A DNA stretch of 47,567 nt from NCBI GenBank assembly GCA_021295835.1, contig JAGWBP010000009.1:1-47567 (forward strand), in the 5' to 3' direction. The notes under the pieces were generated by a model. That model saw nothing but the letters and a program-made list of their open reading frames with translations. It was not told where the DNA came from and searched no databases. Positions 1 through 8,549 of this stretch are shown piece after piece. The stretch comes from Gemmatimonadota bacterium. Its GTDB lineage: Bacteria > Gemmatimonadota > Gemmatimonadetes > Longimicrobiales > Gaopeijiaceae. Position numbers and translations under genes: made by a program. Within the stretch, counting starts at the first letter, position 1, and every line of letters begins with the position of its first letter.

Positions 1-479
1 CGGAAGCGTCGCGAGGGGCGTTGCGAGGCAGGTCGCTTCGAGAAAAACGGGCATCCGCTTGACATGGATACTCCCAGCTCAAGGAACCCCCTCGTGCGCG
101 GAGTCACCCGGTAGTGACAGCGAACGAAGCCGCTCGCCCGCACGTCGACCGCGAACCCGTGCTCCCACTCGTCCACTCCGCTGTCACCCGGCACGCGCCG
201 CAGACAGGGGTCGAGATCGTCGGTGATCTTCACCAGGATGTCCCGTGCGGCAGGGTTGGTCACGGTGACCGCGACATCGGTGACCGCCGCCAGAGCCGAG
301 ATCCGCGGCACGTCGCGTTGGGCGGTGGGTGGGCGCACCCGCCTTCCGTCCACCCACATCGCCAGCAGGATGACGGCGTCCGCAGCCAGCGCCAGCTCCG
401 TGGATGCGAGCGCGAGAAAGGAAGCCCCGAGGAGCAGCGTGAGAGTGCGCCCGCTCGGGGTCGGTGACGGGCGGTTCAC
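1..479 (-). CDS. DUF58 domain protein, N-terminal part (cut by window edge)
   Basis: The frame opens with GTG at 479, directly after the TAG of the MoxR gene, with a GGAGG about 10 bases upstream inside moxR. It stays open to the window edge, giving about 159 residues. Residues about 10-35 form a hydrophobic membrane hairpin. A beta-rich stretch follows with the motif YRVTPRTRGFLELG near residue 135, which matches the conserved YxVxPxRRG segment of DUF58 proteins. DUF58 proteins are the usual partners of MoxR AAA+ ATPases and carry a C-terminal von Willebrand A-like domain, which would lie outside this window. The family assignment rests on the motif plus the operon position; the biochemical role is not known. 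Confidence 0.72.
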   Translation of the reverse strand, partial: MNRPSPTPSGRTLTLLLGASFLALASTELALAADAVILLAMWVDGRRVRPPTAQRDVPRISALAAVTDVAVTVTNPAARDILVKITDDLDPCLRRVPGDSGVDEWEHGFAVDVRASGFVRCHYRVTPRTRGFLELGVSMSSGCPFFSKRPASQRPSRRF

Positions 480-1421
480 CTAGCGGGGAGCCTCCAGCGT
501 CTCGAGCAGCGACTGCAATTCGTCGTCGGAGGAGCGGCCCTCGACTTCGGCCTCGGCGGTGAGCACGACCCTGTGCCTGAGGACCGGAAAGGAAAGCGAT
601 TTGACGTCGTCGGGAGTCACGAAGTCGCGGCCGCACAGATATGCCTCGGCTCGTGCCGCCTGGAAGAGCGCCACCCCGGCCCGGGGACTTGCTCCGAGCA
701 CGAAGGCGGCGTCTTCGCGGGTGGCGCGCACGATGTCCGTCACGTAGCGCCGCACCCGCTCGTCCATGTGCACCCGGTTCACCTCAGCGCGCATGGCGAG
801 CAGTTCCGCCCGGGTGGTGGGCTCGCCCATCGGGTAGGTCACCTCGTCGTCGGCCCTGAAGCCGTCCTCGTGCCGGTCGAGGATCTCCCGCTCCGCCTCT
901 TCGGGCGGGTAGTCCACCGCGATCTTCATCAGGAAGCGGTCGACCTGCGCCTCGGGGAGTGGGTAGGTCCCCTCGTACTCGACCGGATTCTGGGTTGCGA
1001 ACACGGTGAAGGGGGCCGGCAACGCACGCGTCTCCCCGTCCACGGTAACCTGCCGCTCCTCCATCGACTCCAGCAGCGCCGCCTGGGTCTTGGGGGGTGC
1101 CCGGTTGATCTCGTCGGCCAGCAACAGGTCTGCGAATACGGGTCCGGGCCGGTAGGTGAAGCCCGAGTCGCCGAGGACGTTGACGCCCACCAGGTCGGTG
1201 GGCATCAGGTCGGGTGTGAATTGCACCCTGCCGAAGTCGAGTCCGAGCCCCCTGGCCAGCACCCGCACCGCGAGTGTCTTGGCGGTTCCGGGGACCCCTT
1301 CCACCAGGGCGTGGCCCCTTGCGAGAAGATTGATGATCAGGTGTCGGAGCACGGTCTGCTGGCCGAGCACGACCTGTTCGAGGTCGCCGAGCAGCCGCAG
1401 GGCCGCGTCGGGTGCTGTCAT
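480..1421 (-). CDS. MoxR-family AAA+ ATPase
   Basis: A 313-residue protein starting with MTAPDAAL at ATG 1421. It is a cytoplasmic AAA+ ATPase of the MoxR class, thought to act as a chaperone that remodels or metallates partner proteins carrying VWA domains. Visible motifs are a Walker A GVPGTAKT (residues 42-49), a Walker B DLLLADE (98-104), the sensor-like FATQNPVEYEGTYPLPEAQ stretch typical of MoxR, and the C-terminal lid with SPRAG. Length is normal for the family. The same frame runs open to 1802, but that extension overlaps the DUF4350 gene and is not MoxR-like. It sits in a minus-strand operon between DUF4350 and DUF58 genes, the standard MoxR arrangement. Confidence 0.93.
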   Translation of the reverse strand: MTAPDAALRLLGDLEQVVLGQQTVLRHLIINLLARGHALVEGVPGTAKTLAVRVLARGLGLDFGRVQFTPDLMPTDLVGVNVLGDSGFTYRPGPVFADLLLADEINRAPPKTQAALLESMEERQVTVDGETRALPAPFTVFATQNPVEYEGTYPLPEAQVDRFLMKIAVDYPPEEAEREILDRHEDGFRADDEVTYPMGEPTTRAELLAMRAEVNRVHMDERVRRYVTDIVRATREDAAFVLGASPRAGVALFQAARAEAYLCGRDFVTPDDVKSLSFPVLRHRVVLTAEAEVEGRSSDDELQSLLETLEAPR

Positions 1422-1464
1422 GGATTGAGTCTCCTTGCTGGGCAGTCCGGGGATGGATCCGGGT

Positions 1465-2709
1465 TCAACCACGGGCGGCGACGTGTTGGTCGACTCCTGC
1501 GGCGATCTCCGCGAGATCCGGTGGGTGCGCCTGCAGTCCCTTGCGCGCCCGCGCCAGGGGGGTGTCGGTGCCCTCCCCGGCATCGAGCCTTCGCAGCAGC
1601 GAGTGGGCTTCCGCAATGGTGCGCGGCGGCGGGTGGCGCGCGATTCTCGCGAGCCGCGCAAGGAGCAGGAGCGCGGCGGTGTTAGAGGCGCCGGCCTTTC
1701 TGTACAGGTCTCCCAGCGCCGACACCTGCTCCAGTGGAGACCGGCGCTCCAGATCGGGTGGGGCGACCGCCGGGGTGGGTGCGCCGAAGCGAACGCCTGC
1801 ACAGGCGAGGATGAGGAAACAGACGGCGACCAGGTGCAGAAGGGTTCTCCCGCCCGGGCTTGCCAGGAAGAAGTCTCTCAGGATTTCGGCGCGCGTACGT
1901 TTGCCCCGGATACCCTGGTGGAATTCGTCGAAGAAGACGGTGTCGGCAGGGGGGGTGTAAGCAAGCGCGGCCCGCACCGCCAGGACCGCCAGCGGATCAT
2001 TCGCGACGCGTTCGTTGGCGAGGGCCCTTGCCTCGGAGAACACCACGACGCGTCCCTCTCCGAGCGAGAGTTCGGCCGCTGCGGTCCACAGCCCGCCCTG
2101 TGGCCCCTCTGCCGCGAGCAGGCGCTCTACACCATCGACGCGGGACGAATCGGGGTCCGATTCACCCCGGACGCGCACGCCGTGGACCGGCGGCAACGAC
2201 GGAGGAAGGCCTGCGGTCAAGGGGTGCTCGTACCAACGCGGTTGTGCCAGAGGCGTGTCCGACAACCACTCCCGCCCCAGGCGCGGACGGAGCGTGACCC
2301 CGAGTGAGTCCATGAGCGGCGTGGTCCGGGGCCGGCCCGTCTCATCGAAGCGGTGCGGTGGAGCGTAGATGAGGGTGCCACCTTCCCGCACCCTGTCCAG
2401 GAGCGCTCGGACCTCGCGCGGGCTCGGGAAGAGTGGCGGCTCCAGGAGCGCGACGGTGCCACGCACGGGGTCCGCCTCCACGAGCGGGGTGATCCGCTGC
2501 CCCACGGGCCGTCCGAGACGTTCGATGCCCCGGGCCAGCGCCGCCACTCCGTCCGGCGTGGTCCGGAACGAGCTGCGCAACTCCTCCTCGCTGCGCAGCC
2601 CCTCCGGCCGATACAGGTAGCCGACCACCAGCGCGATGGCGATGACCACCCCGATCCACAGCGCCGGTCGCCCCGCCAGCCCCCGATTCGCCCCTTCGAT
2701 GTCGCTCAC
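1465..2709 (-). CDS. DUF4350 domain membrane protein
   Basis: A 414-residue protein starting at GTG 2709, whose first bases overlap the TGA of the upstream DUF4129 gene (GTGA). A signal-anchor helix lies at residues about 17-33. It is followed by a soluble GATase-like DUF4350 domain with segments such as GTVALLEPPL and ALANERVANDPLAVLAVR. A second membrane helix (HLVAVCFLILACAGVRFG) comes near residue 310, before a cytoplasmic tail. DUF4350 proteins occur almost always with MoxR and DUF58, as here, and are presumed part of the same membrane complex. No catalytic role is established. The frame reads on upstream to 3495, but only as a shadow of the DUF4129 gene. Confidence 0.8.
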   Translation of the reverse strand: MSDIEGANRGLAGRPALWIGVVIAIALVVGYLYRPEGLRSEEELRSSFRTTPDGVAALARGIERLGRPVGQRITPLVEADPVRGTVALLEPPLFPSPREVRALLDRVREGGTLIYAPPHRFDETGRPRTTPLMDSLGVTLRPRLGREWLSDTPLAQPRWYEHPLTAGLPPSLPPVHGVRVRGESDPDSSRVDGVERLLAAEGPQGGLWTAAAELSLGEGRVVVFSEARALANERVANDPLAVLAVRAALAYTPPADTVFFDEFHQGIRGKRTRAEILRDFFLASPGGRTLLHLVAVCFLILACAGVRFGAPTPAVAPPDLERRSPLEQVSALGDLYRKAGASNTAALLLLARLARIARHPPPRTIAEAHSLLRRLDAGEGTDTPLARARKGLQAHPPDLAEIAAGVDQHVAARG

Positions 2710-3455
2710 TTCGGGCCGGCTTCCGGCTCTCGAGCCCCAGTTCCACGGTCTCCGTCTCCGGCCGCCGCGCCGGCATCGCCACCGGCGGAGGCCGTATAGG
2801 GCTGCGCGGCCTCCTCCTCCCCCTCCTGGGTTCCGCACCCCGCGTCCCGGGCCCTCCGCGCCAGACCGGCGTAGCGCTCGGTTGTGGGCACCTCCGGGCC
2901 GAAGGAGAAGTCCTGAAAGGAATTGAGAAACCTGCCGCCGGCCCCCGCCACACCGCCGCCGACGCGGGCGATCTCCAGGGCGTAGTCGCCCGGCGTCTTG
3001 GAGCTGTGGAAGGAAAGGGCTCCGTGTTTCTCGAGTGTGAGCAGGAATCCCTGGTAGAGCGCGGTCGCCGCCGGACGGAGATCCCCACGACCGGCCCGCT
3101 CGGTTGCCAGCTTCAGCCACTCGCCGGCGCTCACGGGCGTTTCGGGTGACGCCTGGTGGTCCTCTTGCTCGCCCTGGCGGAGCCATGCAGGAGCGTGCCT
3201 TGCGGTTACGAGCACCAGGGCCACCACGGCCGCCAGCACGATCAGAACCGTCAGGATCTCGGCGGCGCCAGCCTGTTCGCCGAGCAGTTGGCGCATCCAT
3301 CGCCACAGGTCTTCCAGCAAATCGCCCAGCCGGCGCAGCAAGAGCCATCTGGCACCCTCTTCGAAGGTGGCGAAGTCGGGTCCGGCCAGGATCTCGCGCA
3401 GAACTTCCGATACCTCGCCCGCCCTCGGCAGCTGCCCTGCCTCCGGCTCCTGCAT
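2706..3455 (-). CDS. DUF4129 domain membrane protein
   Basis: A 249-residue protein. One membrane helix (about 66-84) is followed by a cytoplasmic region containing the DUF4129 signature: a helical AATALYQGFLLTLEKHGAL stretch, then TPGDYALEIAR, then the FLNSFQDFSFGP block that matches the conserved F-x-x-x-x-FG motif near the end of the domain. The last 40 residues are low-complexity Ala/Gly/Glu. Its ATG (3455) shares one base with the TGA of the upstream membrane-protein gene, and its own TGA overlaps the next GTG, so translation of the set is probably coupled. It belongs to the MoxR-DUF58-DUF4350 group; function is unknown beyond that association. Confidence 0.78.
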   Translation of the reverse strand: MQEPEAGQLPRAGEVSEVLREILAGPDFATFEEGARWLLLRRLGDLLEDLWRWMRQLLGEQAGAAEILTVLIVLAAVVALVLVTARHAPAWLRQGEQEDHQASPETPVSAGEWLKLATERAGRGDLRPAATALYQGFLLTLEKHGALSFHSSKTPGDYALEIARVGGGVAGAGGRFLNSFQDFSFGPEVPTTERYAGLARRARDAGCGTQEGEEEAAQPYTASAGGDAGAAAGDGDRGTGAREPEAGPK

Positions 3456-4363
3456 CAGCCGGTTTCCATCGCGCTGGCCCGCGCCTCCAGGTCATAGGCC
3501 TCGCTGCGCACCCTGCGGTCGTGGAAGAGAATCAGGATGGCCCCCACCAGGAAGGGTGCGGTCAGCGGTCCCGCCAGCAGGTCGGCGGTGTTCAGCAGCC
3601 ACTGGCGCCCCGGGTCGATCGTTTCGAGCGCTTCCGGCGAGGTGAACAGTTCCTGGAAGCCGAAGAGCACGGCGATCGCAAACGAGGGAGCGATGTTGAT
3701 GATCATCGCGACGATCATGATCCCGATCACGCGCAGCCACCCTCCCCGGCAGAGGTGCAGCGAGCGCCTCAGGGCGCCGATCACACCCCGGTCTTCGATG
3801 ATGACCGCAGGGAAGATGGCGAAGGTCGCCGCGAGCCAGAAGCACACCATGCACACGATGACGGGAAGAAAAAGGAACAGAAACCCGAGCAGGGCGAGGA
3901 CGATGCCCTGGCTCTCGGCCGTGATCGCCATCGGGACCGTCGCCACCGCGAACACAACGAACCCGACCACCACGAAGAGCAGCAGCGCGAGGAGGGTCGC
4001 GCCCCCGGCGGCGGGAAGGTGGCCGAGCGCGCGCCGGTATGCCCCTCCCACCGAAACCCCCTGCTCGTCGATCCGCAGGACCATGGCCACCGCCACCGCC
4101 AGCATGCCCAACCACGAGATCACGGCGTCGATCGCGAGTACGCCGAACAGCAACCCCGTCTCGCCAAGGAGCGCGGCGGGTTCGACGGTCTCGTCAAGGG
4201 TCGCACCGAACGGGTCCACACCGGAAGCGAGGGTGACGACGTAGCCCGGAAACGCCCCCAGCAGGGCGATCAGGTAGTACAGGCCGAAATCGCGGCGGTA
4301 GAGCTGCAGGGCACCGTCGACGATCTCGCCGAAGCGGAGCGGCCTGAGAGGAAGGAGAGACAT
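3455..4363 (-). CDS. Multi-pass membrane protein, glycerophosphoryl diester phosphodiesterase membrane-domain-like
   Basis: About 302 residues if started at MSLLPLRPLRFGE (ATG 4363); an in-frame ATG at 4393 would add ten residues with no better ribosome site. The opening LRPLRFGEIVDGALQLYRR is typical of the GDPD membrane-domain/DUF7544-like family, which begins LRPLxFGEILDGAFRLYRR. About six hydrophobic helices follow, including AAGGATLLALLLFVVVGFVV and VIGIMIVAMIINIAP. It is the first gene of the MoxR operon, overlapping the DUF4129 gene by one base. Such proteins commonly accompany DUF4129 genes. Role unknown; probably an integral inner-membrane component of the complex. Confidence 0.75.
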   Translation of the reverse strand: MSLLPLRPLRFGEIVDGALQLYRRDFGLYYLIALLGAFPGYVVTLASGVDPFGATLDETVEPAALLGETGLLFGVLAIDAVISWLGMLAVAVAMVLRIDEQGVSVGGAYRRALGHLPAAGGATLLALLLFVVVGFVVFAVATVPMAITAESQGIVLALLGFLFLFLPVIVCMVCFWLAATFAIFPAVIIEDRGVIGALRRSLHLCRGGWLRVIGIMIVAMIINIAPSFAIAVLFGFQELFTSPEALETIDPGRQWLLNTADLLAGPLTAPFLVGAILILFHDRRVRSEAYDLEARASAMETG

Positions 4364-4407
4364 CGGGCCGAAGCTAGCCGGTCGGATCGGCAACCCGCCA
4401 GCAGTAG

Positions 4408-4437
4408 CGTGGATAGCCTCGCGAGAGGTTGTCCACG
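4408..4437. repeat. Perfect 13-bp hairpin with GCGA tetraloop, minimal copy of a dispersed palindromic element
   Basis: Bases 4408-4420 pair with 4425-4437 across a GCGA loop; all 13 pairs form, two of them G-U type. It lies in the 82-base gap between the end of the endonuclease IV gene and the start of the next minus-strand gene, so it could act as a terminator or mRNA-processing hairpin. Its two arms match the left end of the repeat at 21362 (CGTGGA-AG-CTCGCGAGAG) and the right end of the repeat at 32080 (GAGGTTTGTCCACGGGCT). It therefore looks like the element with its middle removed. No T-run follows. Confidence 0.6.
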
Positions 4438-4445
4438 GGCTCGGG

Positions 4446-5327
4446 CTACCCGGCCCGGAGCTCCCGCAGCACGGCGAGGTTCCTGCGATCGGCCTTCACG
4501 CCGTCCTCGCCCTTCGGGGTCTCGAGGATCTTCGGCAGGTGGTGGAACCGTTCGTCGTTCATGAGGCGGCGGAAGGGCTCCAGCCCGATCGTTCCCTCTC
4601 CGATGTGCTCGTGGCGATCGCGGTGCGAGCCGAAGGGGGCCAGGGCGTCGTTCATGTGGAAGACCTCGACGCGGTCGAGCCCAATCGTGTCCTCGGCTCG
4701 CATCCAAATCCCCTCGTAGTCGCCCGCCAGGTCGAGCCCGCCTACCCAGGCGTGGCAGGTGTCGAAGCAGACCCCGACGCGGGTGCGCTCGCGCTCCGGA
4801 ATCAGCTCTATGATCCGGGCCAGCTCCTCCAGCGTGCCCCCCACCGAGGTGCCCGCCCCGGCCGTGAGCTCCAGGAGGACGCGCGGGCCGGTGGGGACTG
4901 CCTCCATCGCCTCCGCGACGCCCTGCGCATTGCGCTCGATCCCGTTCTCCCGGTCGCCGTCCGTAGCGTTGCCTGGGTGGGTGACGATAGCGTCTAGCCC
5001 GAGCAGCGCCGCCCGCTCCAGCTCGCCCCGGAAGCACTCCGCCGAGCGGCGCCAGAGGTGATCTGTCGGCGACGCCAGGTTGATCAGGTACGAGTCGTGC
5101 GAGACGGTGTAGGAGATCCCCGTCCGGGAGACCTCGCCCCGAAAGGCGGCGGCCCGGTCGTCTGCAATCTTCGGCTCCGCCCACCGGTTCGGCTGCTTGG
5201 TGAAGATCTGCAGCGTGCTCGCACCCACCTCGAACGCCCTCTCGGGAGCTCGTTCGACGCCCCCGGCGACCGAGAGGTGGGCACCTAGCGCGCGGGGGGC
5301 ACCCGCTATCGTGGAGGAATCGGACAT
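4446..5327 (-). CDS. nfo: Endonuclease IV (AP endonuclease)
   Basis: About 293 residues, the normal size for endonuclease IV. It cleaves DNA 5' of abasic sites in base-excision repair using three zinc ions. Conserved blocks seen in order are LGAHLSVAGGVERA, FTKQPNRW, VSHDSYLINLASP, ATHPGNATDG-like (IVTHPGNATDG), LLELTAGAGTSVG, VGVCFDTCHAWVGG, VFHMNDALAPFGSHRDRHEHIGEG and ILETPKG. These carry the His, Asp and Glu zinc ligands. The start chosen is MSDSSTIAG at 5327; the frame is open to 5399 but that stretch is not conserved in the family. It is transcribed away from the S46 peptidase gene, with 147 bases between. Confidence 0.95.
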   Translation of the reverse strand: MSDSSTIAGAPRALGAHLSVAGGVERAPERAFEVGASTLQIFTKQPNRWAEPKIADDRAAAFRGEVSRTGISYTVSHDSYLINLASPTDHLWRRSAECFRGELERAALLGLDAIVTHPGNATDGDRENGIERNAQGVAEAMEAVPTGPRVLLELTAGAGTSVGGTLEELARIIELIPERERTRVGVCFDTCHAWVGGLDLAGDYEGIWMRAEDTIGLDRVEVFHMNDALAPFGSHRDRHEHIGEGTIGLEPFRRLMNDERFHHLPKILETPKGEDGVKADRRNLAVLRELRAG

Positions 5328-5474
5328 CGCGAGTGTAAGGTCGGCCTCTTCGCCCGCCCGGACAAGATCGCCCGTACGCGCCGCGCCCACCCTTGCCACC
5401 CCCCGGCACGGGGCCGACCTTACCCATTCGCAATTCCCAGTCGCATCTATCCGCTCACGGAGGACTTTGCCACC

Positions 5475-7694
5475 ATGCGCCTGTATCCCGCTGCCGCAAT
5501 CGCCCTACTGGCCACCCTCTCGGGGTGCGCCTCTCCCGCGCCCGCCCCGGCTGCAGCGATGCCGCCCACCCCGGCTGCCGACGAGGCGATGCCGGCCGAT
5601 GCCGACGGCGGCGCAGATGCGATGGACGAGGTCGCCGCCTCGGGCGTCTACGACACCGTGCAGGCCGGTGCCTTCGACAACGGCAAGATGTGGACCTTCG
5701 ACACGCCGCCGACCGAGTACCTGGAGAGCACCTTCGGGTTCTCGCCGGACGAGGAGTGGTATGCGAGGGCCCGCCTGGGCGCGCTCAGGATCCCTGGCTG
5801 CTCGGCCTCGCTGGTGTCGGCGACGGGGCTGGTCCTCACCAACCACCACTGCGCCCGCTCCTTCGTCACGCAGGTATCCGGGGACCACGAGAATCTGCTC
5901 GACAGCGGCTTCTACGCGGCCACGATCGACGAGGAGCGCCCTCTCGAGGACTTCCACGCCGACCAGCTGATCGAGATCGTCGACGTCACCGGCGAGATCC
6001 AGGGCGCGGTTGACGCGGCCGAGGGTGCCCAGGCCCAGAGCGCCGTGCGCGACAGCCTCACCGAGGCGGTCGCCCAGCGGATCAAGGGGGAGCGTGGGGG
6101 CGAGGAGGCGGGCCTTCAGGTCGACGTCGTTTCCTTCTACAACGGCGGCATGTACTCCGCCTACGTCTTCCGCCGGTACGAGGACGCCAAGCTGGTCATG
6201 GCGCCCGAGCTCCAGATCGGCTACTTCGGCGGCGACCCGGACAACTTCACCTACCCTCGCTACTCCCTCGACTTCGCCTTCCTGCGCCTCTACGGTGACG
6301 ACGGGGTGCCGCTGGCGACCGACGAGCACTTCGTCTGGAGCGAGGGAGGCGTCTCTGTGGGCGACCTCGTCTTCGTCATCGGCAATCCGGGCAGCACCAC
6401 CCGCCTGCAGACGGTGGCGGAGCTCGAGTACCGCCGGGACGTGGCGATGCCCGCGCTCCTGGGCTTCCTGGATTCCCGGATCGAGGCGATCGAGGGGTAC
6501 CTGGAGGGACGGGGCGACGAGCCAGACATCGACGACATCCGAAACGCCGTCTTCAGCCTCCTGAACGCCCAGAAGGCGTATCGGGGTATGCTCGGCGGTC
6601 TGGAGGACCCGTACATCATTGCCAGGCGGGCCGCGGCCGAGAGCGACTTCCAGGATGCGCTGGCCGCCGATTCGGCGCTTGGGGCGGGGCACCTGCCGCT
6701 CTTCGAGGAGATGGCCGCGCTACAGTCCCGCAAGCTGGAGGTGGCGGACGAGTCGCACGCGTTTGCCGTACTGGGGAACCCGCGCTACGAGTCGAATCTG
6801 ATCATGCGCGCTCTGCGGGCGCGGGGACATGTGGCCGCCAGGGCCCAGGGCGCCTCCGAGGAGGACCTCGAGGCGGCGCTCGCCGAAGTCCGATCGGTCG
6901 GCAGTCGGGCTCGGGAGCTGGACGAGGCGCTCCTCGTCGCACGTCACCAGGACCTGATAGACGCATTCGGCACCGGTCACCCGACTGTGGTCGAGCTGCT
7001 CGGCGGCCGCACGGCCGAGGAGGCCGCGGCTCTGCTGATCTCGCATTCGGCGCTCTCGGACTCGGCTAGCGCGATCGATGCTCTCATGGACGACTCGGTC
7101 GACATCCACGCCGACCCCGGCTACGCCTTCGTGCAGGGGCTCCTGGCCGCGTACGGGCCCTTCAGGGCGGCACTCTCGACGGTGGGGCCCGAGGAGGAGG
7201 CGATCTCCTCCAAGCTGGGACGCGCGCGCTTCCAGCTCGACGGCACCCGTATTCCCCCCGACGCGACCTTCTCGCTGCGTCTAGCCGACGGGGTGGTCTC
7301 GGGGTACCCCTACAACGGCACCGTGGCCCCGGCGTACACCACCTTCTATGGGCTTTACGACCGCCATCACTCCAATCCGGAGGCGGCCGAGTGGGATCTG
7401 CCCGGGCGCTGGAACGATCCGCCGGAGGACTTCGACCTCTCGACGCCGATCAACTTCGTCAGCACGGCGGACGTGATCGGCGGAAACTCGGGATCGCCGG
7501 TCGTGAATCGCGAGTTGGAGGTGGTCGGCCTGATCTTCGACGGCAACATCCAGAGCCTCTCCGGCGACTACATCTACATGCCGGTGCTGAACCGCTCGGT
7601 GGCGGTCGATGTGCGCGGCATCCTAGAGGCCCTGGAGGAGGTATACGGCGCATCGAGGATCGTCGAGGAGCTGACGATGAAGCAGGGCGAGTAG
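5475..7694 (+). CDS. S46-family dipeptidyl-peptidase lipoprotein (DPP7/DPP11-like)
   Basis: A 739-residue secreted serine peptidase. The signal peptide ends in a lipobox (LSGC, Cys about residue 17) followed by an Ala/Pro-rich linker, so it is probably anchored in the periplasm or outer membrane. Family S46 releases dipeptides from peptide N-termini using a chymotrypsin-like triad. The expected motifs are present: TNHHC (His 124/125), an Asp in SLDFAFLRLY (Asp 266) and GGNSGSP (Ser 674). Eighteen residues after the Ser, at the position that distinguishes DPP11 (Arg) from DPP7 (Gly) as I recall them, this protein has Ile. A good GGAGG ribosome site precedes ATG 5475. Confidence 0.92.
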   Translation: MRLYPAAAIALLATLSGCASPAPAPAAAMPPTPAADEAMPADADGGADAMDEVAASGVYDTVQAGAFDNGKMWTFDTPPTEYLESTFGFSPDEEWYARARLGALRIPGCSASLVSATGLVLTNHHCARSFVTQVSGDHENLLDSGFYAATIDEERPLEDFHADQLIEIVDVTGEIQGAVDAAEGAQAQSAVRDSLTEAVAQRIKGERGGEEAGLQVDVVSFYNGGMYSAYVFRRYEDAKLVMAPELQIGYFGGDPDNFTYPRYSLDFAFLRLYGDDGVPLATDEHFVWSEGGVSVGDLVFVIGNPGSTTRLQTVAELEYRRDVAMPALLGFLDSRIEAIEGYLEGRGDEPDIDDIRNAVFSLLNAQKAYRGMLGGLEDPYIIARRAAAESDFQDALAADSALGAGHLPLFEEMAALQSRKLEVADESHAFAVLGNPRYESNLIMRALRARGHVAARAQGASEEDLEAALAEVRSVGSRARELDEALLVARHQDLIDAFGTGHPTVVELLGGRTAEEAAALLISHSALSDSASAIDALMDDSVDIHADPGYAFVQGLLAAYGPFRAALSTVGPEEEAISSKLGRARFQLDGTRIPPDATFSLRLADGVVSGYPYNGTVAPAYTTFYGLYDRHHSNPEAAEWDLPGRWNDPPEDFDLSTPINFVSTADVIGGNSGSPVVNRELEVVGLIFDGNIQSLSGDYIYMPVLNRSVAVDVRGILEALEEVYGASRIVEELTMKQGE

Positions 7695-7709
7695 CGCGAG
7701 GTCCGGCGG

Positions 7710-8549
7710 GTGACGCTAGCCCGCTGTCGCCCTGGGAACCCCTTCTGCGGGGGGGCGCCGCTCCTGGTGGCGCACCGTGGCGGTTCCGGACTCAGGCCCG
7801 AGAACACCCTCGCCGCCTTCGTGCACGCGGCCACTGGGTGGGACGCCGACATGCTCGAGACCGATGTGCGCCTCACCGCCGACGGCAAGGTCGTGGTGCT
7901 GCACGATGCCACGGTCGACCGAACGACCGACGGCAGCGGGGCGATCGCAGAGATGGGGTGGGAGGAGGCGCGGGGGCTCGACGCGGGGTGCCGTTTTCGC
8001 GACTCGGAGGGCGGTACGCCATTTGCTGGCCGGGGCATTCGGCTGCCCCTCTTCTCGGAGGTGCTCGAGGAGCTGCCCGCGATGCGCATCATGGTGGAGC
8101 CCAAGGCGCCCGAGGCCGCTCGACCGCTCGTCGAGGTGATTCGTTCGCACGGCGCCGAGCACCGTGTCCTGATCGGTGCGGAGTGGGAGCGGACCCGACG
8201 TGACGCACGGGGCTACTCCGGCCCCTGGGGTGCGTCCAGGGCCCAGGTGCTCCCCTTCTGGCTGCTGCACCGGTTCCCCTTCGCGGGGGCGCTGACGGCA
8301 CCTAGGGCCGACGTGCTCCAACTGCCGGAGCGGTCGGGGCGGTGGCGTGTCGTGACCCCCCAACTCGTGCGGGCGGCCCACCGAGCCAACCTCGCCGTCC
8401 ACATCTGGACGATCGACGACATGGACGACATGCGCCGCCTGCTGGCGTGGGGCGTCGACGGGATCCAGACGGACCGCCCCGACCTGCTGGCGAAGGTGCT
8501 CTCGGAGGTCGCCGGACGTCCGCCGCCAGCCAGCGCTCCGCCGCCGTGA
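7710..8549 (+). CDS. Glycerophosphodiester phosphodiesterase
   Basis: A 279-residue cytoplasmic-looking GDPD TIM-barrel enzyme, which hydrolyses glycerophosphodiesters to glycerol-3-phosphate and an alcohol. The catalytic motif AHRGGSGLRPENT lies near residue 21, the metal-binding ETDVRLTADGKVVVLHD near 50-66, the VEPK block near 129, and the C-terminal HIWTIDD plus GVDGIQTDRPDLL. The start is GTG 7710, 15 bases after the S46 peptidase stop, with a nearby GGCGG. Its TGA overlaps the GTG of the tilS-hpt gene. It may recycle phospholipid head groups; the neighbours do not define the substrate. Confidence 0.92.
   Translation: MTLARCRPGNPFCGGAPLLVAHRGGSGLRPENTLAAFVHAATGWDADMLETDVRLTADGKVVVLHDATVDRTTDGSGAIAEMGWEEARGLDAGCRFRDSEGGTPFAGRGIRLPLFSEVLEELPAMRIMVEPKAPEAARPLVEVIRSHGAEHRVLIGAEWERTRRDARGYSGPWGASRAQVLPFWLLHRFPFAGALTAPRADVLQLPERSGRWRVVTPQLVRAAHRANLAVHIWTIDDMDDMRRLLAWGVDGIQTDRPDLLAKVLSEVAGRPPPASAPPP

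Noticed and set aside
573..1685. Long plus-strand frame of 370 codons opposite moxR
   Set aside because: It is antisense to a well-supported MoxR gene and its composition (His/Gly/Arg-rich) is typical of a shadow frame in G/C-rich DNA.
3104..4564. 486-codon plus-strand frame over the operon's first genes
   Set aside because: Arg/Pro/Asp-rich shadow of the minus-strand membrane protein and DUF4129 genes; no domain.
5505..6692. 395-codon minus-strand frame inside the S46 peptidase gene
   Set aside because: Antisense shadow caused by G/C-ending codons; the plus-strand gene has clear catalytic motifs.
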